In this document: positions 17,444-26,293 of the stretch, piece after piece
Layout: each line of letters opens with the position of its first letter
Numbering within the stretch: the first letter of the stretch is position 1
Assembly: GCF_008727925.1 (NCBI RefSeq)
Contig: NZ_VTWT01000001.1
Location: 124,001-188,000, forward strand
Source: Adhaeribacter soli
Lineage (GTDB): Bacteria > Bacteroidota > Bacteroidia > Cytophagales > Hymenobacteraceae
Direction of reading: 5' to 3'
DNA length: 64,000 nucleotides
Position numbers and translations under genes: made by a program
Notes under the pieces: generated by a model
What the model was told of the DNA's origin: nothing
Database searches by the model: none
What the model saw: only the letters and a program-made list of their open reading frames with translations

Positions 17444-18112
17444 TTATTGATTTTTGTGTTTTGGACGGTGCTGCTGGTGCTGACCGTGTTTTTTATGCTT
17501 GTGTTGCTGCTGCTGCGGTTCTTTCTGCGAATAGGTTTTTTGCTGCTGAATTCCCGGGCTCACATCGAACAAGGTGCTGGTTTCGCCGCCCGTTAACTCA
17601 ATGTTCAGTTTCCCCTGGCTTAAGATCTTCATTTCAGAAAGGATCACTTCGTCGGAAACGGTGTCTTTGTTGTAGGCTTTGTAAAGCGCTTTCATCAGTT
17701 TGCCCAAAGCAATAATGCCGGCGCGGCGTTCGTCTTCGTTTTCGATCTCGCTTACTTTCTGCACCAAGGCTTCAACGTTCTTACCATAATGCTTGAATTT
17801 CGGAACCTTGGTTGGGATCTCAACGCGTTGTGGTTTGTCGTTCAGATATTCCATCGCGCTCAGCTCAAATGGAGCATCCACATCCAGCTGCCCGTCGGCC
17901 ATTACAAAAAGGTGGTTCCAGAGCTTTTGCTGGGCATCCTGCACGCTCCCGATGCTTGGGTTCAGGCGGGCCATCAGGTTCACGAGCAGTTGCGCCGCGC
18001 GCGTACGGTGGGCCCGATCGTCGAGGGTAAGGATGTATTTTACAAGGTTGTGCACGTTTATTCCGTATTCGCGCAGCAATAATTCTTGCTTAAAGGTTGA
18101 ACTGGCTACCAT
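17444..18112 (-). CDS. DUF4290 protein
   Basis: The N-terminal 190 residues match the DUF4290 family of Bacteroidota: REYGINVHNLVKYI at the start, HRTRAAQLLVNLM, and a mid-protein LKPFxHY-like segment VPKFKHYGKNVEALV. The last 35 residues are low-complexity Gln/His/Lys (QQQQHKHKKHGQHQQHRPKH), a tail that could bind metal or nucleic acid. There is no signal peptide. It is translationally coupled to murA with no gap, and this neighbourhood is common in the phylum, which suggests a link to cell-wall synthesis; the function is not known. A TAACTTTG promoter lies 19 bases upstream. Confidence 0.88.
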   Translation of the reverse strand: MVASSTFKQELLLREYGINVHNLVKYILTLDDRAHRTRAAQLLVNLMARLNPSIGSVQDAQQKLWNHLFVMADGQLDVDAPFELSAMEYLNDKPQRVEIPTKVPKFKHYGKNVEALVQKVSEIENEDERRAGIIALGKLMKALYKAYNKDTVSDEVILSEMKILSQGKLNIELTGGETSTLFDVSPGIQQQKTYSQKEPQQQQHKHKKHGQHQQHRPKHKNQ

Positions 18113-18131
18113 TTTAGGGATTTTAGAAGCT

Positions 18132-18139
18132 CAAAGTTA
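18132..18139 (-). promoter_or_regulatory. -7 promoter element for DUF4290-murA
   Basis: On the minus strand the sequence reads TAACTTTG, a full match to the Bacteroidota -7 consensus TAnnTTTG, about 20 bases before the DUF4290 ATG. No clear -33 TTG is seen. Confidence 0.6.
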
Positions 18140-18237
18140 GAAATTTTTTCGATGTTCATAGGTTCGATATTCGATTGTTCGATTCCCTTACGAATAAAAT
18201 TGATTTTGTTTGCTGTAAGTTTAGACCCCACCTAAAT

Positions 18238-18316
18238 CCTCCCCTAAAAACAGGGGAGGACTTTTGACGCAATAACGTGTTTAACTACCCCCGAACCCCT
18301 CCTTGAAAAGGAGGGG
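18238..18316. repeat. CTCCCCT palindromes (two)
   Basis: CCTCCCCT-AAAAAC-AGGGGAGG (18238-18259) and CCCCTCCTT-GAA-AAGGAGGGG (18296-18316) are perfect hairpins embedded in ACCCCACCTAAAT- and CCCCCGAA-type flanks. Related copies occur at 6440, 21942 and 57051-57152. They lie in the 18113-18441 gap, which holds no gene. Confidence 0.7.
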
Positions 18317-18441
18317 CAGGGGGTGGTTCTTTCAAGTTATCTGATCCAAGTCTTCCCCTATATCAGCTATTTAAGTAGGGGCAAAACAGCATTTACCTCC
18401 TTCAAAGAACAACTCCGCCGCTTATTTTCGTACTAACCATT

Positions 18442-19158
18442 ATGGCTGAAAATTCAGAACAATTGCAGCAGAAAGCGTTGCTGGCGCACGAGCGTTTTTG
18501 CGGCGTTTATGGCTGTCCGGTGAAATTTTTCCATACCCTTGATCCGATCAGTGAGCTGGTGAGTTCTTTGCTTTCACACCGGACCAAAAACGCCGATAGC
18601 AGTCGCGCTTTCCGGAATTTGCGGCAGCAATTTCCTACGTGGGAGCAAGTATTGCAAGCACCGCTTGCGGAGGTAGAAAATGCCATCACGGCGGCTACCT
18701 GGCCTGAGCAGAAAGTACCCCGCCTGCAGGCTGTACTCAAAGAGGTTTTGGCTCGGAATAGCGGCTCCTTCGATTTATCCTTTCTGCAGGAATTAACGGT
18801 TCCCGAAGCCCAGTCCTGGCTGGAGCAACTCCCCGGTGTAGAGCCCAAGACCAGTGCAGCAGTCTTGTTATTCAGTAATTTGCGGATGCCGGCCATGCCC
18901 GTAGACAGCCATCACCACCGGGTGGCGCAGCGGTTGGGTTTGCTTCCGGACAAAATTGGCCCCGGCCCGGCGCACGCTATTTTACAAGCATTGCTGCCCA
19001 CCGATTGGGATGTCCAGCAAGTTTACGACCACCACGAGGTTTTTATGTTTCACGGGCAGCGGTGCTGTTTTTTCCAAAACCCCGACTGCCACCGATGCGT
19101 GGTACTGGATATTTGCCCTTATGGCCAGCAGCGGATGGCGAAATTAAAGCGACTGTAA
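18442..19158 (+). CDS. Endonuclease III-family DNA glycosylase
   Basis: The protein is a base-excision-repair glycosylase/AP lyase of the HhH-GPD superfamily. The helix-hairpin-helix reads LEQLPGVEPKTSAAVLL with catalytic Lys136. The conserved Asp155 sits in MPVDSHHHRVAQRL. The C-terminal iron-sulfur loop is complete: C209-x6-C216-x2-C219-x5-C225, the exact Nth spacing. The 238 residues are slightly longer than E. coli Nth. LSHRTKNADS near residue 45 replaces the usual LSAQTTD, so it belongs to a divergent subgroup rather than the main nth gene. It is monocistronic. Confidence 0.88.
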   Translation: MAENSEQLQQKALLAHERFCGVYGCPVKFFHTLDPISELVSSLLSHRTKNADSSRAFRNLRQQFPTWEQVLQAPLAEVENAITAATWPEQKVPRLQAVLKEVLARNSGSFDLSFLQELTVPEAQSWLEQLPGVEPKTSAAVLLFSNLRMPAMPVDSHHHRVAQRLGLLPDKIGPGPAHAILQALLPTDWDVQQVYDHHEVFMFHGQRCCFFQNPDCHRCVVLDICPYGQQRMAKLKRL

Positions 19159-19228
19159 GTTGGACAGTTCACTTGACATTAGCGCCAGGTGAGCCTTAGG
19201 GATTCCATTTAAAACAGGACCCTTTAAA

Positions 19229-19600
19229 TTACCTAATAAACTTCATAGTTAGACAAACTCCTATAAATGTTACCAAGCCTAAGGCAAACAGACTTAAAAC
19301 TGAATATTTATTTTTTATTTTAAACTTCTTACTCCCTTCTCTAAAAATTTCTTGATGAATTTTCTTAGTTTTTAGAAAGTTAAAAAGCCATAATAAAAAG
19401 TAAAAGCTTAATGTTCCAAAGTAGAATAGTCTTGGTTGAATGTTAAATAATGTAAAAATTATAAATAGCAGAGGTAAAATAAATAATGAAACCAAATAAG
19501 TGAATAATAAAAGACTCATACCATAATTATAATTAGGTAAGGAGTTTCGGGACATTAAAAACAAAATTCTATAGAAAATCCCTAAGTAAATATTATTCAT
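19229..19600 (-). CDS. Orphan AT-rich small membrane protein, 123 aa
   Basis: I do not recognise the family. Three membrane helices are visible (about 29-52, 58-75 and 98-118), with a basic loop KKIHQEIFREGSKKFKIKNK between the second and third. The gene and its flanks (about 19.2-19.64 kb) are far richer in A and T than the neighbours, with AAT/TTA/ATA-heavy codons, which suggests recent transfer. It lies alone between the nuclease gene and the helicase gene, both of which have normal composition. Confidence 0.6.
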   Translation of the reverse strand: MNNIYLGIFYRILFLMSRNSLPNYNYGMSLLLFTYLVSLFILPLLFIIFTLFNIQPRLFYFGTLSFYFLLWLFNFLKTKKIHQEIFREGSKKFKIKNKYSVLSLFALGLVTFIGVCLTMKFIR

Positions 19601-19647
19601 TAATCAGTTTCATTATAATCAATTTTTACAAATATTGAATTACTTTC

Positions 19648-21879
19648 CTAACTATGGATCCGCAACTTCGCGAAGCTTAGCAGCAACGTTTTCTCTCCGG
19701 CTTCTTCGAAATTGATGATGGCTTTGGTGCTGTTTCCTTGGGTGTCCATTTTGGCTACCGTGCCGAAACCGAATTTCGGGTGTTCCACGCGCATGCCTTC
19801 GGCTAAATTAGAAGTATCTGAGGCTACGAAATCGGCGGGTGGGGTGTAGTTTGTGGCTTTGCGAACCGGGGCAGCGGCGGTGGCTACTAACGGGCTCTTA
19901 CGCTTCAGCACTTTCTCGAAAGCGCCCTGGCCGTCGGAGAATTTGAAGTTCAGGAATGCAGGTTCGATCTCTTCCAGGAAGCGGCTTTTTTCGCAGGCGC
20001 GCAGGTTACCCCACTGGTAACGGCTGGTGGCGTAGGAGAGGGTTAGTTTCTTTTCGGCGCGGGTAATGGCTACGTAAAATAAACGGCGCTCTTCTTCCAG
20101 GTCGGCGCGGCTCTGGATCATCATCTGGCTCGGGAACAGGTTTTCCTCCAAGCCCACAATGTACACGTTCCGGAATTCCAGACCCTTGGAAGAGTGGATC
20201 GTCATCATGGTAACGTATTCCCCGTCGTCATCTTTTTTGGTGTCAGCATCGGTAATCAGGGCAATGTCCTGCAGGAACGCGGCGAGGCTTTTATCTTCCT
20301 TCTCCGGGTCGTCTACATATTCCTTGATACCATTCAGCAACTCCTGGATGTTCTCGTAACGCGCCAGACCTTCAATCGATTTATCGGCGTACAGGTCTTC
20401 GATTACCCCGGAAGCTTTGGCAATGTGCTTGGCTACTTCGAAGGCGTCCTGTTGTTCAGCTAATACTGCGAAACTCTTGATCTTGGTGGCAAAATCGTCT
20501 ATGGCACCGGCGGAACGGCCAAATCCGAAGGAGTGTATGTTGCTGGTTACTTCCCAGATGCTGTGGTTCGATTCGCTTGCCGAAACAATAATCTTCTCGA
20601 TGGTCGTATCGCCGATGCCGCGTTTCGGATAGTTAATTACCCGGCGCAGTGCCTGCTCATCGTTCGGGTTTACCGTTAGGCGCAAATAAGCAATTAAGTC
20701 CTTGATCTCTTTGCGCTGGTAGAAACTTAAACCGCCTACGATCTTATACTTGATGTTCATTTTCCGTAACGCTTCCTCCATGGCCCGGCTCTGGGCGTTG
20801 GTGCGGTACAGAATGGCAAAATCGTTGTAGGAGAGGTGGTTGTTCATCTTCTCTTCGAAAATGGAATGCGCCACCAGTTTACCTTCTTCGTTATCGGAAT
20901 TGGCTTTTATTACTTCAATCAGGTTGCCTTCTTCGTTGTCGGAGAAAACGGATTTACGGAGCTGCTCTTTGTTGTTTTTAATTACCGAATTGGCGGCATT
21001 TACAATGTTCTGGGTAGAACGGTAATTCTGCTCCAGTTTCACCACTTCCAGTTCCGGATAATCGCGCTCAAAGTTGAGGATGTTGGAGATATCGGCTCCC
21101 CGGAAGGCGTAAATACTCTGAGCATCGTCACCTACCACGCAGATGTTGCGGTCCTTGGCAGCCAGCTTGCGGGTGATCAGGTACTGGGAGTAGTTCGTAT
21201 CCTGGTACTCATCTACCATCACGTACTTGAACATATGCTGGTATTTGTTCAGCACGTCCACGTGGTCGCGGAAAAGCACGTTGGTGTTGAAAAGCAAATC
21301 ATCGAAATCCATCGCGCCGGACCTTTTCAGGCGGTCCTGGTACTGGTGGTAAATTTCGCCGATCTTCGGACGCATCGCGGCTTCGTCGTCGGCCTGAACG
21401 GTGCGGTCCTGGCGGTACTGGCCTACGGAAATAAGTTTGTTTTTGGCCGCCGAAATTCTCCCCAACACCAGACCCGGCTTGTAGAGCTTATCGTCCAGGT
21501 TCATCTCCTTGCAGATGTTCTTGATCAGGGTTTTGCTGTCGTCGGAATCGTAAATGGTAAAGGAGTTCGGGTAACCAATCTTCGGGGCTTCGGCGCGCAA
21601 AATCTTGGCAAAAACCGAGTGGAAAGTACCCATCCAGATGTTGCGGGCATCTTTGCCTACTACCTTCTCGATCCGGTGCCGCATTTCCTTGGCGGCCTTG
21701 TTGGTAAAGGTTAAGGTTAATATGTTGAACGGATCTACGCCTTTTTCCAAAAGGTAAGCGATCCGGTACGTTAATACGCGGGTTTTTCCGGATCCGGCTC
21801 CGGCGATGATCATCAGCGGGCCGTCGGTATGCATTACGGCGCGGCGCTGTGGTTCATTGAGTAAATTCAGGTAATCCAT
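19648..21879 (-). CDS. uvrD: UvrD/PcrA-type 3'-5' DNA helicase
   Basis: This superfamily 1A helicase unwinds DNA in nucleotide excision and mismatch repair and removes proteins from DNA. Residues 1-30 hold the Q-motif region (LNEPQRRAV), the Walker A is AGAGSGKT (Lys32), motif Ia is TFTNKAAKEM, Walker B is MVDEYQDTN, motif III is VGDDAQSIYAFRGA, motif V is MTIHSSKGLEF and motif VI is EERRLFYVAITRA. The C-terminal domain near 690-743 (GMRVEHPKFGFGTVAKMD) is the RNA-polymerase-binding Tudor-like domain of PcrA. At 743 residues it is normal length. The 292-residue plus-strand frame over it is a shadow. Confidence 0.94.
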   Translation of the reverse strand: MDYLNLLNEPQRRAVMHTDGPLMIIAGAGSGKTRVLTYRIAYLLEKGVDPFNILTLTFTNKAAKEMRHRIEKVVGKDARNIWMGTFHSVFAKILRAEAPKIGYPNSFTIYDSDDSKTLIKNICKEMNLDDKLYKPGLVLGRISAAKNKLISVGQYRQDRTVQADDEAAMRPKIGEIYHQYQDRLKRSGAMDFDDLLFNTNVLFRDHVDVLNKYQHMFKYVMVDEYQDTNYSQYLITRKLAAKDRNICVVGDDAQSIYAFRGADISNILNFERDYPELEVVKLEQNYRSTQNIVNAANSVIKNNKEQLRKSVFSDNEEGNLIEVIKANSDNEEGKLVAHSIFEEKMNNHLSYNDFAILYRTNAQSRAMEEALRKMNIKYKIVGGLSFYQRKEIKDLIAYLRLTVNPNDEQALRRVINYPKRGIGDTTIEKIIVSASESNHSIWEVTSNIHSFGFGRSAGAIDDFATKIKSFAVLAEQQDAFEVAKHIAKASGVIEDLYADKSIEGLARYENIQELLNGIKEYVDDPEKEDKSLAAFLQDIALITDADTKKDDDGEYVTMMTIHSSKGLEFRNVYIVGLEENLFPSQMMIQSRADLEEERRLFYVAITRAEKKLTLSYATSRYQWGNLRACEKSRFLEEIEPAFLNFKFSDGQGAFEKVLKRKSPLVATAAAPVRKATNYTPPADFVASDTSNLAEGMRVEHPKFGFGTVAKMDTQGNSTKAIINFEEAGEKTLLLSFAKLRIHS

Positions 21880-21941
21880 CGCGACAAAAATCTTTCTTAA
21901 AAACCCTGCAAGTTACGAAGATTGGAAGACCCCTCCTAAAT

Positions 21942-21962
21942 CCTCCCCTAAATTAGGGGAGG
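21942..21962. repeat. CTCCCCT palindrome
   Basis: CCTCCCCT-AAATT-AGGGGAGG with ACCCCTCCTAAAT to the left is another copy of the palindrome seen near 18.24 kb. It lies in the 21880-22180 gap between divergent genes; nothing else is seen there except a promoter. Confidence 0.65.
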
Positions 21963-22154
21963 ACTTTTTCGTTAGCTCCAGGCAGGTGACTTTTTAGAAC
22001 GATTTGCCTACTGTTTTCAGTTCCTTTATGCTGTAGCCCGGTCAATTGAGATTCTTCTCCGAAAAGTAAGGGTTAAGCTGCTGGTTATTGTCTGAAGAAT
22101 TAGCCAAAGAAAAGCGAAAGTTTATCTGATTTTAAGGGTAACCCTAAATAACGG

Positions 22155-22162
22155 TACATTTG
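22155..22162 (+). promoter_or_regulatory. -7 promoter element
   Basis: TACATTTG fits TAnnTTTG, 18 bases upstream of the ATG at 22181. No convincing -33 element. Confidence 0.55.
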
Positions 22163-22180
22163 TAACCTAAAATACTGAAA

Positions 22181-22843
22181 ATGAAAAATTACTGGTTTGC
22201 TTTGCTCTGCTTTTTCTGGCTGGCGGGCTGCAAGGAAGTGGAAGAAATAACCGAAATTAAACTAACCGGACAAGTGCTGGATGCCACCACCAAAGCACCG
22301 TTAGACAGCGTGGTTGTTGAATTGTACGAAGATAACGACGGACCTTTTATGGGCACGCATTTGCTTCAGACCTTTACCACCGATAATTCCAGTAATTTCA
22401 GCTTTAATTTTACTTACAAGGAAGGTCCATACCGGGTTTATGTGCGCCGGAATGGCTATAGGTACCAGCGGTTAATAAAGGATAAAATTCTGAATCAGGA
22501 AAATATTTTTGATTTTCAGAATGTAGAAGCCCTGAAAAATGAGCAGCACCTGGTTTTTGAAATGGACCCGATAGCCTTGTTTTCAGTGAAAGTAACCAAT
22601 GTGGCTCCCGCCCAACCAGACGATCAGGTAAAGCTGGAAATTGGCAAAGGTATAAACAACAAGCCTTTATTTACCCGCACGTTCGAGGGCCTGGCAAATA
22701 CCGAATTTCAGGTGGGGAGTATTCCGGCTAACCGATATATCCCGATCCGGTACGAAGTCCGGGAAAATGGCAGCTGGCGCAGCTTAAAAGATTCTGTTTT
22801 CCTGAAACCATCCGAACCCAAAACCTACTACTTGCATTATTAA
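22181..22843 (+). CDS. Hypothetical lipoprotein with carboxypeptidase-regulatory-like fold
   Basis: A lipoprotein signal is clear: MKNYWFALLCFFWLAGC with lipobox LAGC at 14-17. The next 85 residues (IKLTGQVLDATTKAPLDSVVVELYED through YRVYVRRNGY) have the shape of a carboxypeptidase-regulatory-like beta sandwich, a surface-protein module common in this phylum. The rest is a second beta-rich domain. Cell-surface or periplasmic location is likely; function unknown. It is probably monocistronic, with its own TAnnTTTG promoter; the next gene also has its own. Confidence 0.75.
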   Translation: MKNYWFALLCFFWLAGCKEVEEITEIKLTGQVLDATTKAPLDSVVVELYEDNDGPFMGTHLLQTFTTDNSSNFSFNFTYKEGPYRVYVRRNGYRYQRLIKDKILNQENIFDFQNVEALKNEQHLVFEMDPIALFSVKVTNVAPAQPDDQVKLEIGKGINNKPLFTRTFEGLANTEFQVGSIPANRYIPIRYEVRENGSWRSLKDSVFLKPSEPKTYYLHY

Positions 22844-22890
22844 TTTACCTGCCAGGCAAAAATGAACCGTAAGACAAACTATTTTCTGGC

Positions 22891-22898
22891 TAACTTTG
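22891..22898 (+). promoter_or_regulatory. -7 promoter element for the DUF3109 gene
   Basis: TAACTTTG, a full TAnnTTTG match, 22 bases upstream of the ATG at 22921. Confidence 0.6.
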
Positions 22899-22920
22899 TC
22901 TTTTAGAAAATTTCCTGATT

Positions 22921-23502
22921 ATGATTGTTTTGCAGAATACCGTCATCAGCGATGATGTACGCGATAAATTTTTTGTTTGTAACCTCGAGAAATGCAAGGG
23001 TGCCTGTTGCGTGGAAGGTGACCTGGGTGCACCTTTAGAAGAAGGGGAATTGCAGATCCTGCAGGATAATTACGAACAGATAAAGCCCTACCTGAGCCGC
23101 AAAGGCCGCGAAGCCATCGAAGAGCAGGGGCTTTACATTAAAGACTGGGAAGGCGATTTTTCTACCCCAACAATCAAAGACCGCGAATGTGCCTACGCCA
23201 TCTACGACGAAAGCCTGACTTTGAAATGCGGCATCGAACAAGCTTATCTAGACGGCAAGATCTCCTGGAAGAAACCGATCTCCTGCCACCTGTACCCGAT
23301 CAGAATTTCAAAGTACGATGGCTTCGAAGCGCTGAACTACGATAAATGGGGCATTTGCAGTGCTGCCTGCAGCTTTGGCGAAGAATTAGGGGTTCCGGTC
23401 TACAAATTCCTGAAAGAGCCGCTGGTGCGCAAATACGGCGAAAATTGGTATAATGAACTGGAAGCGTTGGTAGAAGAAGAATCGAAATCTAAAACCGTAT
23501 AG
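22921..23502 (+). CDS. DUF3109 cysteine-cluster protein
   Basis: The N-terminal cluster C20-x4-C25-x3-C29-C30 (VCNLEKCKGACC) is the metal-binding signature of DUF3109 and the related YkgJ proteins. Further Cys occur in DRECAYAIYD, TLKCGIEQ, ISCHLYPIR and GICSAAC, giving enough ligands for an iron or zinc centre. No signal peptide or membrane helix. The enzymatic role is unknown; the family is nearly universal in Bacteroidota. The gene ends before two tandem hairpins and is convergent with accC. Confidence 0.88.
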   Translation: MIVLQNTVISDDVRDKFFVCNLEKCKGACCVEGDLGAPLEEGELQILQDNYEQIKPYLSRKGREAIEEQGLYIKDWEGDFSTPTIKDRECAYAIYDESLTLKCGIEQAYLDGKISWKKPISCHLYPIRISKYDGFEALNYDKWGICSAACSFGEELGVPVYKFLKEPLVRKYGENWYNELEALVEEESKSKTV

Positions 23503-23524
23503 TTTTCATCATACAAAGTAATTA

Positions 23525-23605
23525 AAAAAGTAGCGCAGGGTTTAAACCCTACGCTACTTTTTAGCCAAAAACGAAAAACCCCGGCCAACTGGCCGGGGTT
23601 TTTCG
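23525..23605. terminator. Two tandem terminator hairpins between convergent genes
   Basis: The first (23525-23562) is AAAAAGTAGCG...CGCTACTTTTT with one internal mismatch. The second (23572-23605) is a perfect 16-bp stem CGAAAAACCCCGGCCA/TGGCCGGGGTTTTTCG with a two-base loop. Both have T- and A-tracts and can end transcription of the DUF3109 gene (plus) and accC (minus). Confidence 0.85.
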
Positions 23606-23625
23606 TTTTAAACGGTATCGTTTTT

Positions 23626-24975
23626 TTAAGCTTTCACCTGGCTGAAATCCCAGGTGTCGAGGTAGCTGGTGGTGAAGTTACCGGCTTTAAAGTTCTCGTC
23701 GTCCATCATGGCCAGGTGGAAAGGAATAGTGGTTTTTACTCCTTCTACCACGAATTCACTTAAAGCACGCTTCATTTTCACGATCGCTTCTTCGCGGGTT
23801 TGCGCCACGGAAATAAGCTTCGCGATCATCGAATCGTAGTTAGGCGGAATCGTATAACCGGCATAAACGTGCGTATCTACCCGGATGCCGTGGCCGCCCG
23901 GAATGTGCAGCGTGGTAATCTTGCCTGGGCTAGGACGGAATCCGTTGGTCGGATCTTCCGCGTTAATGCGGCACTCAATAGCGTGCATATCCGGGTAATA
24001 GTTCTTGCCCGAAATTGGAATACCGGCCGCTACTTTGATCTGTTCTTTGATCAGGTCGTAGTTAATTACTTCTTCCGTAACCGGGTGTTCTACCTGAATA
24101 CGGGTATTCATTTCCATGAAGTAGAAATCCTTGTTCTTATCTACCAGGAATTCGATGGTTCCTACGCCTTCGTAACCGATGGATTTCGCACCGGCTACAG
24201 CCGCTTTCCCCATGGCTTCGCGCAGTTTATCGGTAATGAACGGAGAAGGCGCTTCTTCGATCAGTTTCTGGTGACGGCGCTGAATGGAGCAATCGCGTTC
24301 CGATAAGTGGCATGCCCGGCCATCCTGGTCACCAACTAACTGGATCTCAATGTGGCGCGGTTCTTCCACGAATTTCTCCAGGTATAAACCATCGTTGCCG
24401 AAAGCCGCTTTCGATTCGGCTTTGGCATCGTTCCAGGCTTTCTGGAATTCGTCGTCGTTCCGTACAATGCGCATGCCGCGGCCACCGCCACCGGCAGTAG
24501 CTTTCAGAATAACCGGATATTTTACTTTATTGGCTAGTTTAATGCCTTGCTCTACCGAATCCAACAAACCGTCCGAACCCGGAATGGTAGGCACACCGGC
24601 TTTTTTCATGGTCGCTTTCGCCGAAGCTTTATCGCCCATGGCGTTGATCATTGCCGGGGAAGCACCAATGAATTTAATGCCGTTTTCGTGGCAAATGCGG
24701 CTGAATTCAGCGTTTTCAGAAAGGAAACCATAACCCGGGTGGATCGCATCGGCATTGGTAATTTCAGCGGCCGCGATCAGGTTCGGAATATTCAGGTAAG
24801 ACTGAGCGCTTGGCGCCGGACCGATACAAACCGCTTCGTCGGCAAAGCGCACGTGCAGGCTTTCTTTATCGGCAGTAGAGTAAACGGCAACCGTTTTAAT
24901 GCCCATTTCCTTGCAGGTCCGGATGATGCGCAACGCAATTTCCCCCCGGTTCGCAATAAGTATTTTTTTAAACAT
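23626..24975 (-). CDS. accC: Acetyl-CoA carboxylase biotin carboxylase subunit
   Basis: AccC carboxylates the biotin on AccB using ATP and bicarbonate, the first half of malonyl-CoA formation for fatty-acid synthesis. The 449-residue protein has the N-terminal fold starting [17 protein letters not shown], the ATP-grasp glycine loop [10 protein letters not shown], the signature [18 protein letters not shown] and a normal C-terminal domain. Length equals the E. coli enzyme. It is the last gene of the minus-strand cluster after accB, separated from it by 100 bases that hold an inverted repeat, so its expression might be tuned separately. Confidence 0.96.
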   Translation of the reverse strand: MFKKILIANRGEIALRIIRTCKEMGIKTVAVYSTADKESLHVRFADEAVCIGPAPSAQSYLNIPNLIAAAEITNADAIHPGYGFLSENAEFSRICHENGIKFIGASPAMINAMGDKASAKATMKKAGVPTIPGSDGLLDSVEQGIKLANKVKYPVILKATAGGGGRGMRIVRNDDEFQKAWNDAKAESKAAFGNDGLYLEKFVEEPRHIEIQLVGDQDGRACHLSERDCSIQRRHQKLIEEAPSPFITDKLREAMGKAAVAGAKSIGYEGVGTIEFLVDKNKDFYFMEMNTRIQVEHPVTEEVINYDLIKEQIKVAAGIPISGKNYYPDMHAIECRINAEDPTNGFRPSPGKITTLHIPGGHGIRVDTHVYAGYTIPPNYDSMIAKLISVAQTREEAIVKMKRALSEFVVEGVKTTIPFHLAMMDDENFKAGNFTTSYLDTWDFSQVKA

Positions 24976-24980
24976 TTTTG

Positions 24981-25063
24981 TTAATGTGCTAATGTGAAAA
25001 TGTGCTAATGTATTAATGGTTAATTATTTTCTAATTAGCACATTAACGCATTAGCACATTAAA
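24981..25063. repeat. AATGTGCTAATG inverted repeat between accB and accC
   Basis: TTAATGTGCTAATGTG with a second TGTGCTAATGTATTAATGG (24981-25018) faces the inverse TTAGCACATTAACGCATTAGCACATT (25035-25061). The pair could form a long AT-rich hairpin in the mRNA. Similar runs of TTAATGTGCTAATG are known intergenic repeats in this phylum. Confidence 0.7.
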
Positions 25064-25075
25064 GAATTAAACTTA

Positions 25076-25564
25076 TTAGCTCGGGTCGATCATGAACAGG
25101 GGCTGGTCGTACTCTACCGGGCTGGCGTTGTCTACCATTACTTTCACGATTTTGCCGGATACTTCCGCCTCGATTTCGTTAAACAGCTTCATGGCTTCGA
25201 TGATGCAGATCACCTGGCCTTTTTTCACCTCGTCGCCAACGTTCACGAACGGTGGGTTTTCCGGGCTGGAAGAACGGTAGAAGGTACCGATCATAGGCGC
25301 TTTAATAGTCTGGTAGTTGCCATTAGCCGCAGCTGGGGCCGCCGCCGAAGGGGCTGCTTGAGGAGCGGCAGCCGGCGCCGGAGCAGCCTGTGGTGCCGGG
25401 GCGGAAGCAACTGCAGGTGATGCAGCTGGAGCGGCCACGTAGCTTACTTTCTGGCTGGCATCGCGGGTAATGTTCAGTTTGAACTCTTCGGTCTCGATGT
25501 TTACTTTATTCAGCCCGGATTTGGCGATAAAGTCGATTAATTCCTGTAATTCTTTCGCTTTCAT
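25076..25564 (-). CDS. accB: Acetyl-CoA carboxylase biotin carboxyl carrier protein
   Basis: AccB carries biotin between AccC and the carboxyltransferase. I start at the ATG at 25564 ([17 protein letters not shown]), the family's usual N-terminus; an in-frame start at 25600 would overlap efp by 20 bases and add [12 protein letters not shown]. Residues 43-82 are a flexible Ala/Pro linker. The biotinyl domain (about 83-162) carries the EAMKL motif with Lys126 as the biotinylation site. The gene follows efp by 16 bases. Confidence 0.94.
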   Translation of the reverse strand: MKAKELQELIDFIAKSGLNKVNIETEEFKLNITRDASQKVSYVAAPAASPAVASAPAPQAAPAPAAAPQAAPSAAAPAAANGNYQTIKAPMIGTFYRSSSPENPPFVNVGDEVKKGQVICIIEAMKLFNEIEAEVSGKIVKVMVDNASPVEYDQPLFMIDPS

Positions 25565-25580
25565 AGGCTGTTTCTTATCG

Positions 25581-26144
25581 TTATTTAACTCGTTCGGCAT
25601 AGCTGTAAGTCCGGGTGTCTACTTTAATTCTTTCGTCCTGCTCAATGAACAGCGGCACGTTAATGGTAGCGCCGGTTTCTACAATGGCTTTTTTGGAAGC
25701 GTTGGTAGCTGTATCGCCTTTAATGCCTGGTTCGGTATAGGTTACCGTCAGCTCCACAAATGGCGGGATCTCGCAGGTAAGGGGCTGCTCGGTTTCGGCG
25801 TGGAAAAGGATCGTTACTTCCTGACCGTCTTTCATCAGGTCGTGGAACGGTACCAATCTCTCCTCTAAAACTACCTGCTCGAACGTGTTGTTGTCCATGA
25901 ACGTGTAGCCCATATCGTCTTTGTAAAGGAACTGGTGCGGGCGTTGCTCCACGCGCGCGGTGGTAACTTTTACCCCGGCGTTAAAGGTGTTGTCAATCGT
26001 TTTACCGGTTTTAATGTTGCGCAGTTTGGTGCGTACGAACGCCGGACCCTTACCAGGTTTTACGTGCTGGAATTCGGTGATCACATAGAGCTCGCCGTTG
26101 AATTCCAGGCACAATCCGTTTTTGAAATCAGCTGTAGTTGCCAT
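25581..26144 (-). CDS. efp: Elongation factor P
   Basis: EF-P relieves ribosome stalling at polyproline. The three beta-barrel domains are present in 187 residues. The tip loop that reaches the P-site tRNA is VKPGKGPAF with Lys32; I see no adjacent epmA/epmB genes here. The conserved C-terminal segment reads [17 protein letters not shown] (usual GDKIKVDTRTGEYxxR). It lies between fabH and accB on the same strand, with a stem-loop separating it from fabH, so it may start a second transcript with accB and accC. Confidence 0.95.
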   Translation of the reverse strand: MATTADFKNGLCLEFNGELYVITEFQHVKPGKGPAFVRTKLRNIKTGKTIDNTFNAGVKVTTARVEQRPHQFLYKDDMGYTFMDNNTFEQVVLEERLVPFHDLMKDGQEVTILFHAETEQPLTCEIPPFVELTVTYTEPGIKGDTATNASKKAIVETGATINVPLFIEQDERIKVDTRTYSYAERVK

Positions 26145-26225
26145 TGGTTTCTAATTAAAAATCAGGCTTTTGAGACCTGATCTGGAAAATCTAGTTTCTA
26201 ATAAATGGTATTGTTCTGCCTTTAG

Positions 26226-26282
26226 AAATCATAAATCCGAAAAAGCAGCCCAAAATTAGCAGATTTTCCGGATTTATGATTT
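26226..26282. terminator. Stem-loop between fabH and efp
   Basis: A perfect 14-bp stem AAATCATAAATCCG/CGGATTTATGATTT (26226-26239, 26269-26282) extended by AAAA/TTTT inside. It lies just after the fabH stop (26294) in the direction of transcription. T-tract on the minus side is weak, so it might be an attenuator or an RNA-stability hairpin. Confidence 0.6.
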
Positions 26283-26293
26283 TTCAGGATAAA

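Noticed and set aside
20836-21714. 292-codon open frame on the plus strand
   Set aside because: It lies entirely antisense to the UvrD helicase gene, whose motifs are all intact; the frame has no family features.
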